25,894 bases of DNA from an uncultured Acinetobacter sp. (GCF_943914805.1 NZ_CALUDM010000045.1:1-25894), one strand, 5' to 3'; shown: positions 15,206-23,612, counted from the stretch's first letter. Notes: generated by a model not told the origin, from the sequence alone. A program made the numbers and translations.

Positions 15206-15805
15206 ATGAAAGTTTACATCATTTACGGTAAGACTTCGTCCTCTCAAAACCATTGGTATACATGGCTAGAAGGTAAAATTATTGAAAATGGAGCTGAGTG
15301 TACTCAGATAGCTTTACCTAGTCCTGAAAATCCAGATTATTTACAATGCAAACAAACATTGATTCAACATCAAATTCAATGTGATCAAGGCAGTATTTTC
15401 ATCGCACATGAGTTTGGCGCATTATCTACACTCGATTTGCTTTCTACACATTTACAGCAAGGACAGCAGGTAAAAGCACTTTTTCTTATTTCAGCTTTTC
15501 ATAAAAAGTTAACTGCTAAACCTGAGTATAATCAGTTTATTCAACATATTCAGATTGTTGATGAGATATTAAGACGCAATATTGAACAGCGGTTTCTATT
15601 TCTATCCAATAACGATCTGAATATTCCTGCACCTGTAAGTATCGAACTGGGTCATTTGTTAAATGCACAAATGTTTGAGGTCAAACAAGCAGGGCAATTC
15701 CGAGTCCAAGATGGGTTTAAAGAATTTCCACAACTGTGGGAAAAAGTAAAAGTTTTGTTGAAGCCTGCTCGGGCGAGCTTTGTACAGGCTTCTTCACTAT
15801 TTTAA
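15206..15805 (+). CDS. RBBP9/YdeN-type alpha/beta hydrolase lacking the catalytic Ser and His
   Basis: 199 residues from the ATG at 15206, which has AGAAGAAA just upstream; an in-frame ATG at 15158 would add 16 unconserved residues and lacks a ribosome site. The order fits the small serine hydrolases of the RBBP9/YdeN group: the first strand VYIIYGKTSSSQNHWYTWL, the nucleophile elbow region IFIAHEFGALSTL (64-76), the acid loop FLSNNDLNIPAP (132-143), and the last strand and turn VKQAGQF with G-F-K-E-F-P-Q-L-W. In active members the elbow is H-S-L-G and the last turn A-G-H-F. Here the nucleophile position is Glu69 and the His position is Gln164, while Asp137 remains. It therefore looks like a full-length non-catalytic relative. 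A nested hairpin lies in the last 15 codons. Convergent with coaX. Confidence 0.7.
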   Translation: MKVYIIYGKTSSSQNHWYTWLEGKIIENGAECTQIALPSPENPDYLQCKQTLIQHQIQCDQGSIFIAHEFGALSTLDLLSTHLQQGQQVKALFLISAFHKKLTAKPEYNQFIQHIQIVDEILRRNIEQRFLFLSNNDLNIPAPVSIELGHLLNAQMFEVKQAGQFRVQDGFKEFPQLWEKVKVLLKPARASFVQASSLF

Positions 15806-15830
15806 TGATCCATGGAATCAATTCTAGATT

Positions 15831-16562
15831 CTATGCATTCTCTTGATCTAAATAAATTTGTAATCCTTGTAAAAGTAAATCAGAGCAAATGATCGGATGA
15901 AACTCTTCAAGAAATTGCGCAAATAAGAGTGCATCGCCCCCTGTCAGTACCAATTTTCGTGGCGATTGTTGCATCACTTGGCGGATGGTACTGATTAATC
16001 CAAGTAGAATGCCATGATGCACAGCGTCAATGGTGTTACGCCCAGGAGTTAATTCTGCAAAAGCTGCATCTGGAATTTTAATCCCTTTGGTCTTTTGAAT
16101 CAGAGAGTCACGTTGTAAATACAGGTTTGGTAAAATATAACCACCAAGATGCTGTAAACCTTGCGTTAAATCAATGGTTAATGCTGTACCACAACTGACG
16201 ACGCACAAATCCTCATGTGCTTTTGCAACAGCTAAAACCTGCAACCAACGGTCTATACCAAGCTGCTCAATGTGGTCATAACCACAACGTAAACCTGCAT
16301 ATTCTGTATGCACTTTGGCAAAGCTCACAGGAACGTCAAGCATTTTTAAGATTTTGACAATGCGTTCATTATTGGTTTTATCTTGAACAGATGATATCCC
16401 AACTTTATCCAGCCCTAAACTGCGGAAATGTTGAATTAGACCAAGTAACAGATCTGAAGGGGATTGTAAGTGTAACTCCGCGGCTTGTTCGATGATTTGA
16501 TCATCTTGGGTGATCCAATATTTAAGACGGGTGTTTCCAATATCTAACCAAAGTGCTTTCAT
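15831..16562 (-). CDS. coaX: Type III pantothenate kinase CoaX
   Basis: 243 residues; phosphorylates pantothenate, the first step of coenzyme A synthesis, in the cytosol. The ASKHA-fold motifs are present: phosphate loop DIGNTRLKYW (7-16), GIDRW (102-106) with the conserved Asp, CGTALTID (124-131), G-G-Y-I-L-P-N, and the late L-T-G-G-D-A. Type III enzymes are not feedback-inhibited by CoA and use a monovalent cation. I chose the ATG at 16562 because AGGCAAG precedes it; the in-frame GTG at 16592 has no ribosome site. The gene follows birA by 32 bases and is surely in the same transcript, as in many Acinetobacter and Pseudomonas genomes. Confidence 0.95.
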   Translation of the reverse strand: MKALWLDIGNTRLKYWITQDDQIIEQAAELHLQSPSDLLLGLIQHFRSLGLDKVGISSVQDKTNNERIVKILKMLDVPVSFAKVHTEYAGLRCGYDHIEQLGIDRWLQVLAVAKAHEDLCVVSCGTALTIDLTQGLQHLGGYILPNLYLQRDSLIQKTKGIKIPDAAFAELTPGRNTIDAVHHGILLGLISTIRQVMQQSPRKLVLTGGDALLFAQFLEEFHPIICSDLLLQGLQIYLDQENA

Positions 16563-16594
16563 TGTCTTGCCTAATCTTATTTGTGCTGTCACAT

Positions 16595-17350
16595 TTATTC
16601 GGTCACTAAACGTAAACGACCTTGATATACCTGAACAAAACCTTGCTTTGTCAATAAATTTACAGAGCCATCGTCATTGATGCCTTTGAAAATACCTTCA
16701 ACCGAGTCATTCATTTGTTCGAAATGCACATTCCGATCCATAAAAGCTGCATAATGGTTAAATCGTGCCGCAAGATTATAGCAACCATGACTAAACCATT
16801 GCCCAGCTTGTTGAATGGCTAAATATAACTCGCTGATCATTTGAATTCGATTGGGGTATTGCACACCCAATTGAACTACAGAAGTGGCTTGTTGGCTGAT
16901 TTGTTCCTCTGAAATAGGCAGAAGATTTATCCCAACACCAATAATGGCTTGATTTGGAGAAATAGGTTCAACTAAAATTCCTCCCCACTTGCCTTGATCG
17001 CTATATAAATCATTTGGCCATTTGATTTGTAAATTAGCGAGGTTTTTAAACGTTGGCATTTGTAAGATATTTAAAGCAATTTCAAGGGCTAAACGACCAT
17101 CTAAGGGTGTTCGTGTCTCAAGCAATGTGCTTAAATAAATATTACCACTAGGGGATACCCATTCCCTTTGATGCTGACCTCGCCCTTGAGTCTGTGTTTC
17201 ACTACAGACCAAAATCGTCTTTATTCCGCTGAGCGCAATCTCTCGCACATCATCATTGGTCGATGCCGTAGTCTGTTTCAAAAGCAGCACTTCGGGGAGC
17301 TGATTTGCTTGTGTTAAAAGTTGTCTAAGATGACGAGTCTCTAAATCCAT
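16595..17350 (-). CDS. birA: Biotin-[acetyl-CoA-carboxylase] ligase BirA, HTH-less, variant biotin loop
   Basis: 251 residues from the ATG at 17350; an in-frame ATG at 17377 adds nine residues. The enzyme activates biotin with ATP and joins it to the carboxyl carrier protein AccB. It starts directly with the catalytic domain: S-T-N-D-D (30-34), the biotin/adenylate loop GRGQHQREW (56-64), I-K-W-P-N-D-L, G-K-W-G-G-I-L-V-E with the catalytic-site Lys, and G-V-G-I-N-L, then the small C-terminal SH3-like part. The N-terminal DNA-binding domain of E. coli BirA is absent, so it cannot repress bio genes. The loop is odd: E. coli has GRGRRGRKW, so the position of Arg118 is Gln59 here. Overlaps no neighbour; the divergent permease gene starts 29 bases away. 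Confidence 0.93.
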   Translation of the reverse strand: MDLETRHLRQLLTQANQLPEVLLLKQTTASTNDDVREIALSGIKTILVCSETQTQGRGQHQREWVSPSGNIYLSTLLETRTPLDGRLALEIALNILQMPTFKNLANLQIKWPNDLYSDQGKWGGILVEPISPNQAIIGVGINLLPISEEQISQQATSVVQLGVQYPNRIQMISELYLAIQQAGQWFSHGCYNLAARFNHYAAFMDRNVHFEQMNDSVEGIFKGINDDGSVNLLTKQGFVQVYQGRLRLVTE

Positions 17351-17379
17351 GTTGAATCTGAGAAAATGGAGGAACATTT

Positions 17380-18183
17380 ATGGAGTTAATCATATATTTA
17401 GGTATTGGTGCAATCGCAGGATTTGCCGCAGGCCTATTTGGTGTAGGTGGTGGGTTAATTATTATACCAATTCTCTATGTTGTATTTACGCATATGGGTT
17501 ATGACCCATCTGTCATTATGCATATGGCTTTGGGAACTTCACTTGCAACCATTATTGTGACTTCTATTAGCTCGGTAACAGCACATCATAAAAAAGGGGC
17601 TGTGCTATGGAATGTATTTAAAAATTTAGCACCGGGTTTAGTCATCGGTTCATTTTTAGGTGCAGGCGTAGCAGATATTTTATCTGGGCAGCATTTACAG
17701 TTAATCATCGGGGCTTTTGCAATTTGGGTTGCTTTCAGAATGTTTAAAGGTGCCAATGTCAAAGTCGATGAATCGAAACAATTGCCTTCTGCTATGAAAC
17801 AAACCCTTGTCGGTGGTGGGATTGGCGTCGCTTCTGCAATCTTTGGAATTGGTGGTGGAAGTTTGACTGTACCGTATTTAAATAAAAATGGTGTGGTGAT
17901 GCAAAAAGCGGTCGCAACTTCAGCTGCTTGTGGCTTACCGATTGCCATTGCTGGTGCTTTAGGTTTTATATTTTTTGGTCTACAAGAGCATGTTGAAATT
18001 AAAAATGCAGTCGGTTATGTACATATATATGCTTTTCTTGGCATCAGTATTATGAGTTTCATCACCGCTAAAGTTGGTGCAAAGGTAGCACATGCACTCT
18101 CTCCAGCGATGTTGAAAAAATGCTTTGCATGCTTACTCACAACGGTAGGTCTTTATTTTATTTATCAGGGAATTGCAAAATAG
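17380..18183 (+). CDS. TSUP/TauE/SafE-family membrane permease
   Basis: 267 residues with about eight hydrophobic helices arranged as two repeats. Each half begins with the same motif: AGFAAGLFGVGGGLIIIPIL (about 14-33) and GVASAIFGIGGGSLTVPYL (about 147-165). This duplicated G-x-G-G-G-x-x-x-x-P pattern defines the sulfite exporter TauE/SafE (TSUP) family, which moves sulfite, sulfoacetate or other organosulfur anions across the inner membrane. The substrate here is unknown; no sulfur gene is nearby. GGAGG seven bases before the ATG is a strong ribosome site and lies inside the very short divergent spacer with birA, so the two promoters must overlap the neighbouring gene starts. Confidence 0.9.
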   Translation: MELIIYLGIGAIAGFAAGLFGVGGGLIIIPILYVVFTHMGYDPSVIMHMALGTSLATIIVTSISSVTAHHKKGAVLWNVFKNLAPGLVIGSFLGAGVADILSGQHLQLIIGAFAIWVAFRMFKGANVKVDESKQLPSAMKQTLVGGGIGVASAIFGIGGGSLTVPYLNKNGVVMQKAVATSAACGLPIAIAGALGFIFFGLQEHVEIKNAVGYVHIYAFLGISIMSFITAKVGAKVAHALSPAMLKKCFACLLTTVGLYFIYQGIAK

Positions 18184-18237
18184 TATCCGATCAACGGTAC
18201 TATGTATGAAACTTGAGTTGGCTTAAAATGCATTAAA

Positions 18238-18311
18238 ATTGTCGGACAATGTCATAGAATTTAACTTTGCAAATCAGTTAAAAGTGAAAACAATGAAAAG
18301 TGACATTGTCC
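18238..18311 (+). promoter_or_regulatory. Paired palindromic operators upstream of the GntR gene
   Basis: The left site is the perfect palindrome ATTGTC-G-GACAAT (18238-18250), overlapping GGACAATGTCA (18244-18254). The right site TGACATTGTCC (18301-18311) is the exact inverse of the latter, 57 bases away from centre to centre. Both contain GACA-W-TGTC, and TTGT-N3-ACAA matches the pattern bound by FadR/LldR-type GntR proteins (TnGTnnnACnA). The right site ends 29 bases before the gntR ATG. Autoregulation, perhaps with a DNA loop, is inference. Confidence 0.65.
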
Positions 18312-18340
18312 AAGAATAATAAAGCCGAGATAGGAATTAT

Positions 18341-19036
18341 ATGCATTCGGAAGAAGTAGAAAGCCTTTCAGAACAAATTGCCAAGCATATTAGTGAGCAG
18401 ATCATTAGTGGGGAATTGGTTGAAGGGGAAAGGATACAAGAACTACGTATCGCCAAAGAACTGGATGTTAGTCGAGGCTCGGTGCGAGAAGCCCTTTTGC
18501 TTTTAGAAAGAACTCATTTGATCGAAATTTTTCCTCGCCGTGGTGCAATTGTTTCTGAAATGTCAGCACAACAAGTTAGAGCATTGTTTGATACCTGTGC
18601 ATTGCTATTGGGACAAATTGTACAGCGTATGAGTGAAACTTGGCGTAACCATGAAGCCGAAGCGATTCAGCAACTGCTCAATCATTTAGTTGAACAAGTC
18701 AAACAAGGCAATACTGAAAAATTTTATGATGGTGTTTTCCAATTTTTGTCTGAACAGCAAGCAATGGTTGGTAATCCATACTTGATGAAGTTTTATAAAG
18801 AACTGCTACCTTCATTACGCAGAAGTTATTTTTTAACCTTAAATACTTCAAGACGTGAGCTTCAAGAAGCTTTAGAATTACTTAAGTTAGTGATTGATGC
18901 AATTTTAATCCGAAAATCACAACAAGCTACTTTATTTATGGATGATTTTTGTCGACACTTGCGTAACTTAGTGTTGGAATCTCTGACACGAATGAAACAA
19001 ATCGAACTTGCTTGGGCGCGGAGATCGCGTCGTTAA
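18341..19036 (+). CDS. GntR-family (FCD-type) transcriptional regulator
   Basis: 231 residues. The N-terminal winged helix (about 8-72) carries G-E-L-V-E-G-E-R-I-Q-E-L-R-I-A-K-E-L-D-V-S-R-G-S-V-R-E-A-L-L-L-L-E in the GntR pattern, ending in R-R-G-A-I-V. The all-helical C-terminal part (about 78-215) has FCD-domain length, but the metal-binding histidines are mostly missing: the usual F-H is F-Q (133-134), the usual E-H before the A-I helix is L-K, and only the late R-H-L remains. It may bind a ligand without metal, or none. AGGAA precedes the ATG. Two inverted GACAWTGTC sites lie just upstream. smc follows after 27 bases, so the regulator may also set smc expression. Target and signal unknown. 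Confidence 0.88.
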   Translation: MHSEEVESLSEQIAKHISEQIISGELVEGERIQELRIAKELDVSRGSVREALLLLERTHLIEIFPRRGAIVSEMSAQQVRALFDTCALLLGQIVQRMSETWRNHEAEAIQQLLNHLVEQVKQGNTEKFYDGVFQFLSEQQAMVGNPYLMKFYKELLPSLRRSYFLTLNTSRRELQEALELLKLVIDAILIRKSQQATLFMDDFCRHLRNLVLESLTRMKQIELAWARRSRR

Positions 19037-19063
19037 GTGGCGTTGATAAGTAACTAGGACATT

Positions 19064-22000
19064 ATGCGTTTAAGCAGCTTAAAACTTTCCGGCTTTAAAT
19101 CTTTTGCCGATAGTACGACATTACAATTCAAAGATAACCGCACCGCGGTCGTTGGTCCTAATGGTTGTGGTAAATCCAATGTGATTGACGCCATACGTTG
19201 GGTCATGGGGGAATCTAGTGCTCGCCAGTTACGTGGTGGGAGCATGCAGGATGTTATTTTTACAGGAACAGCAAAACGTAAACCTGTTGGAATGGCAAGT
19301 GTAGAACTGCGGTTTGAAAATACTTATGGCAAATTGGGTGGCGCCTACAATGCTTATGCAGAACTCGCAGTACGCCGTCAGGTCAATCGTGATGGAAAAT
19401 CTGAATATTTTCTGAATGGGACTAAGTGTCGCCGTCGTGACATTACCGATATCTTTCTTGGTACGGGTTTAGGGCCACGTTCTTATGCCATTATCGAACA
19501 GGGCATGATTAACCGTTTGGTTGATGCAAAACCTGAAGAAATGCGTGTATTTATCGAAGAAGCTGCTGGTGTATCTCGCTACCAAGCGCGACGTCGTGAA
19601 ACCTTACAGCACCTTGAACATACTACGCAAAATTTAGATCGTCTTGAAGACATTGCTTCTGAACTAAAATCACAGCTCAAAACGCTGAAACGCCAGTCTG
19701 AAACAGCGGTTCAATATAAAACTTTAGAAACTGAAATCCGTACTTTAAAAATTGAAATTCTCTCTTTCCAATGTGAGCGCAGTAGCCGTTTACAAGAAGA
19801 ATATACAATTGAAATGGATCAACTTGGAGAACATTTCAAATTAGTACGCTCAGATATGAGTACGTTGGAGCATGATTTAACATCGACCAATGAGTTATTT
19901 CAGCGTTTGATTCAGCAATCGACGCCATTACAAAATGAGTGGCAACAAGCTGAAAAGAAACTTTCTGAATTGAAAATGACTTTGGAGCAAAAGCAGGCGT
20001 TATTTCAACAAAATTCAGAAGCTTTAGGGCAGTTAGAACTGCAAAAAGTTCAGAATAAAGAAAAAATTCAATTGATGGAATTGCAATTAGAAACTTTGCA
20101 AACACAGTTGGAACAACAGTCTGAAAATTTACAACGTTCTGAAGCGGATACACAACAACGAGGTCATGCTTTTACTGACCTAAAAGCACAACAACTTCAA
20201 GCACAGCAACAGTATGAACAAGTTAAAGTGCAAGTTGAAAAGCAACAGCAGCAAAAAGCACAGATGCAAGCGCAGATTGAGCAACTTGCAAAGAATGTTG
20301 CACGAATCGAACAGCAAAAAGATACCTTAAAGACCCAAGCAACACAGATCCAAAATCAGTTCCAAACTGAAAATTTAGATCAACTTGAGCAAGAGAAATC
20401 TTCTGCCCAAACTGCTATTGCGCAGTTAGAGCAAAAGTTGCTTGAATCAAAATCTGAACTTGAGCAAATTCAAGAGCAGATGAATCAACAAAAAACTCAG
20501 ATTTCAAATTTAAAATCTGAGTTGCAAGTATTGCAATCTGAACAAAAGAACTTAAACCAATTGATGGCGAAAAGTGCTGTAAAAACAGATCACAATGCTG
20601 TGCAATTGATGCAAGTGCTTAAACTGAATGAGCAGGGTAAGGCACATGCGCATTTAGTTGAAAAGTTTTTAGCAAAATGGCTTGCTGCTCAAATTGTCGA
20701 TGAACAAGCAGACTTTGTGGAAAGTATGGCACGTCAGCTTAAAGTGTCATCTTCATTAGATAAAATTCAATTCAATCAATTGCCATGTTTAGCAGATTGG
20801 ATTGATTCACCTCAATATTCATTATGGAATCAAGTTGCTGTCGCTGAAACGCTTAGTCAAGCATTAACTATGCAAAATCAGTTAAACAATGGACAAAGTA
20901 TTCTGACACTTGATGGCTATCATCTTGGACAAGATTGGGTGATTGGTCTGTTCTTTGATGAATCGAGCCAAGCTGCTCAAGGCGCATTAAGCCACCGAAT
21001 TCGTTTGGAAGAAATTGAACAACAACTTGCTATTTTACAACCTAAATTGGTTGAAGCAGATGCTTTATTGCCAAACTTTAATTTGCAAATCAGTGATTTA
21101 CAAAAGCAAATTCAAGCAGACCAAGACGCTTTAAAAAATCTACAAAAGTTGTTACAGCAGTTTGATGTACAAATTGCCAAACAACAAAGTGCGACTCAAG
21201 CATTTGAAGTTCAAAAAGTTCAATTAAACAGTCAATTGCAACAATTAGATGAGCAACTTGAAGAAGATGCAATGCAAAAAGATGATCTTGAAATCGATAT
21301 GCATTCAGTTATTCTCAAGCTTGAACAAAATCTGCCTGAATTTAAAACGCTACAATATAAATTGGACGAGTTAAATGAGCAGGTTGAAGAACAGCAACAA
21401 CAGTTGCAACTCAAACAGCAAGATTTGGAAACGACTCGTCGTTTAGCAGAACAAAATAAGCAACAAATTGAATTGCTTGAAAAAGATGTCACATTTACTA
21501 AGGCGCAATATCAACAAATTTTGGCACAAATGGAACAAGCCAAAAAATTTGTAGATCCAATTCAATTGGAGTTACCAAGTTTAGAGTCGCAATATTCTGA
21601 GCAGGCTTTGCAAACTGAAAAGTTGCAAAAGACGTGGAATGAATGGCAAGTTGAATTGAATAACATTCAATCTAAACAGCAAAAGCTAACGGAAATGCGT
21701 CATTTACATCAACAAAATGATGAGCAACTACGTACCAAGTTAGAAGAGAAACGTCTTGCATGGCAGTCGGCAAAATCTGATTTGCAACATTATTCTGATC
21801 AACTTAAAGAGATGAATGCGACAATCAAGCAAGGTGTGCTCATTGATTTGCCATCTCATCAAGAAAAATTTGAAAAAGCACAACGCCAATTTGAAAAATT
21901 AGGTGCTGTAAATTTAGCGGCTTCGGAAGAATATGAAGAAGTGTCTAAACGTTTTGATGAATTAACCCATCAAATGCAGGATTTGGAAAATACAGTCGAG

Positions 22001-22516
22001 CAACTCAAAGATGCCATGAAGAGTATCGACCAAGAAACCAAAAAGCTATTTATGGGAACTTTTGATCGGGTCAATAATGAACTGAAAGTCTTATTCCCTA
22101 AAGTTTTCGATGGTGGTGAGGCGAGTTTAAGTCTTGAAGATGATTGGCAGTCTGGTGTTAAACTGATGGCGCGTCCACCTGGAAAGAAAAATAGCTCATT
22201 GGCGTTATTGTCAGGTGGTGAAAAAGCTTTGACTGCTTTGGCTTTGGTATTTGCAATCTTCCGTTTAAATCCTGCACCATTCTGTGTTTTGGATGAAGTT
22301 GATGCACCATTAGACGATGCAAACGTCGGTCGGTTTTGTAATTTGGTAAAAGAGCTTTCTGATCAGGTTCAATTCATTTACATTACACATAATAAAGTTG
22401 CAATGACGATGGCAACCGATTTGCTGGGCGTGACGATGCCAGAACCAGGAACATCAAAACTCGTCACTGTGAATTTGGAAGAGGCAAGAGAATACGGTTT
22501 AGCCGCGGAGTCGTAG
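19064..22516 (+). CDS. smc: Chromosome segregation protein SMC
   Basis: 1150 residues. SMC dimers with ScpA/ScpB organise and help separate chromosomes. The N-terminal ATPase part has Walker A GPNGCGKSN (31-39) and the IEQGMI Q-loop near 150. Two long coiled coils, very rich in Gln, Glu and Leu (about 170-510 and 655-960), flank a hinge at about 520-650. The C-terminal head has the ABC signature ALLSGGEKAL (near 1047-1056) and Walker B CVLDEVDAPLDDAN (near 1074-1087), with a downstream THNK switch. The hinge is of the Pseudomonadales kind: LTLDGYHLGQDW is clear, but the glycine pair of classical hinges is not visible. Its stop is one base before zipA's ATG, so the two are translationally close. 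Confidence 0.97.
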   Translation: MRLSSLKLSGFKSFADSTTLQFKDNRTAVVGPNGCGKSNVIDAIRWVMGESSARQLRGGSMQDVIFTGTAKRKPVGMASVELRFENTYGKLGGAYNAYAELAVRRQVNRDGKSEYFLNGTKCRRRDITDIFLGTGLGPRSYAIIEQGMINRLVDAKPEEMRVFIEEAAGVSRYQARRRETLQHLEHTTQNLDRLEDIASELKSQLKTLKRQSETAVQYKTLETEIRTLKIEILSFQCERSSRLQEEYTIEMDQLGEHFKLVRSDMSTLEHDLTSTNELFQRLIQQSTPLQNEWQQAEKKLSELKMTLEQKQALFQQNSEALGQLELQKVQNKEKIQLMELQLETLQTQLEQQSENLQRSEADTQQRGHAFTDLKAQQLQAQQQYEQVKVQVEKQQQQKAQMQAQIEQLAKNVARIEQQKDTLKTQATQIQNQFQTENLDQLEQEKSSAQTAIAQLEQKLLESKSELEQIQEQMNQQKTQISNLKSELQVLQSEQKNLNQLMAKSAVKTDHNAVQLMQVLKLNEQGKAHAHLVEKFLAKWLAAQIVDEQADFVESMARQLKVSSSLDKIQFNQLPCLADWIDSPQYSLWNQVAVAETLSQALTMQNQLNNGQSILTLDGYHLGQDWVIGLFFDESSQAAQGALSHRIRLEEIEQQLAILQPKLVEADALLPNFNLQISDLQKQIQADQDALKNLQKLLQQFDVQIAKQQSATQAFEVQKVQLNSQLQQLDEQLEEDAMQKDDLEIDMHSVILKLEQNLPEFKTLQYKLDELNEQVEEQQQQLQLKQQDLETTRRLAEQNKQQIELLEKDVTFTKAQYQQILAQMEQAKKFVDPIQLELPSLESQYSEQALQTEKLQKTWNEWQVELNNIQSKQQKLTEMRHLHQQNDEQLRTKLEEKRLAWQSAKSDLQHYSDQLKEMNATIKQGVLIDLPSHQEKFEKAQRQFEKLGAVNLAASEEYEEVSKRFDELTHQMQDLENTVEQLKDAMKSIDQETKKLFMGTFDRVNNELKVLFPKVFDGGEASLSLEDDWQSGVKLMARPPGKKNSSLALLSGGEKALTALALVFAIFRLNPAPFCVLDEVDAPLDDANVGRFCNLVKELSDQVQFIYITHNKVAMTMATDLLGVTMPEPGTSKLVTVNLEEAREYGLAAES

Positions 22517-22517
22517 T

Positions 22518-23567
22518 ATGGAAGTCACCACAATTATTGGAATTGTTGTTGCAGTAATCATTATCTTAGTGGGTTTAAGAATGGTGCTACGAAAACCAAA
22601 TGATGCTGCACCATCGTTAGAATCTGAATTACATATCAATGAAGAATGTAATCAGCCTGTGATACCACGTCATGTACGTGATCAATTGCAGGCAGATCGC
22701 TTGCCTGAAGACAAAGCACGTGTTGAACCGAGTCTAAATGCGCTGGATGCTGTTGAAGTGGTAGAAGAAAAATCGCAACAAATTTCAGTTGAAGCTGTAG
22801 AGAAAGGTGAAACTAAGCTTGAACATTCATCTTCAAGTCATTTAGTCAAAACAGAAGAGCAAACTGACTCAGTAGAGACAGCGGTAACTTCGACTGGGCA
22901 TGTTGAGGATACCAATGTTTCATTAACCGATTTATTAATGGACACCGACACTCAATCTTCTGAAAACAAACAATCATCGGTTGTTGTTGAGGAAAGTAAA
23001 TCCGTTGAGAAAGTTGAAGAATTCCAATTGAATGAACATGTGGAAACTGCTGAAATCAAAGAATTTGATGAAGAAAGTAGTATCTTGGATGTCCATTTAA
23101 ATCAACAACAACGCCATGATGATGAATGTGTGCTGTCGAATGCTGAAAGTATTATTGCACTGAATGTTTATCCAAATCCTCGTAAAGCATTATCTGGTGA
23201 TAAAACCTTAAAAGTGCTTTTAAAATATGGACTACGTTTTGGCGAGCTGATGTGTTTTCATCGTTATGAGAATCCTGAAGAGGAAAGTCCGCTGTTATTC
23301 TCAGTCTTACGTGTTACAGATAATGGCCCTGAAGGTTTTGATTTAGAATCATTGTCAACTGAACAAGTGCAAGGTTTGGCATTCTTCTTGGCTTTACCTC
23401 ATCCCAATGTACAAAAAGGTTTCGATACGATGGTGAGTATTGCAGGTCTTATTGCACGTGAAATTGATGGTACAGTTTATGATGAGAATAATCTTGAATT
23501 TACACCACAGTTAAAAGAACATTGGCGTCATACTGCGATTGATTATCGCTCAGGACAAGAAGCTTAG
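22518..23567 (+). CDS. zipA: Cell division protein ZipA
   Basis: 349 residues. ZipA anchors FtsZ filaments to the inner membrane and stabilises the Z ring. A single N-terminal helix (about 5-25, IIGIVVAVIIILVGLRMVL) is followed by basic residues, then a long acidic, Glu/Ser/Val-rich linker (about 45-205) that is likely disordered. The C-terminal FtsZ-binding domain (about 208-345) has I-I-A-L-N-V-Y-P, L-K-Y-G-L-R-F-G-E-L-M-C-F-H-R, F-S-V-L-R-V-T-D-N-G-P-E-G-F-D and L-P-H-P-N-V-Q-K-G-F-D-T-M, matching the ZipA C domain. N-out topology is expected. It starts one base after smc and ends before the hairpin at 23613-23633. Confidence 0.95.
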   Translation: MEVTTIIGIVVAVIIILVGLRMVLRKPNDAAPSLESELHINEECNQPVIPRHVRDQLQADRLPEDKARVEPSLNALDAVEVVEEKSQQISVEAVEKGETKLEHSSSSHLVKTEEQTDSVETAVTSTGHVEDTNVSLTDLLMDTDTQSSENKQSSVVVEESKSVEKVEEFQLNEHVETAEIKEFDEESSILDVHLNQQQRHDDECVLSNAESIIALNVYPNPRKALSGDKTLKVLLKYGLRFGELMCFHRYENPEEESPLLFSVLRVTDNGPEGFDLESLSTEQVQGLAFFLALPHPNVQKGFDTMVSIAGLIAREIDGTVYDENNLEFTPQLKEHWRHTAIDYRSGQEA

Positions 23568-23612
23568 TGTTCGATCACGAGTAAAACTGTTTTATAATCG
23601 ATACAAAATTTT

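Noticed and set aside
18184..18340. Inverted repeats before gntR as ends of a mobile element
   Set aside because: The copies are only 11 bases, 46 bases apart, without transposase or target duplication; an operator pair explains them better.
21090..21492. Minus-strand frames in smc, one with very many Cys and Ser
   Set aside because: They arise from the CAA/CAG-rich coiled-coil codons of smc read backwards.
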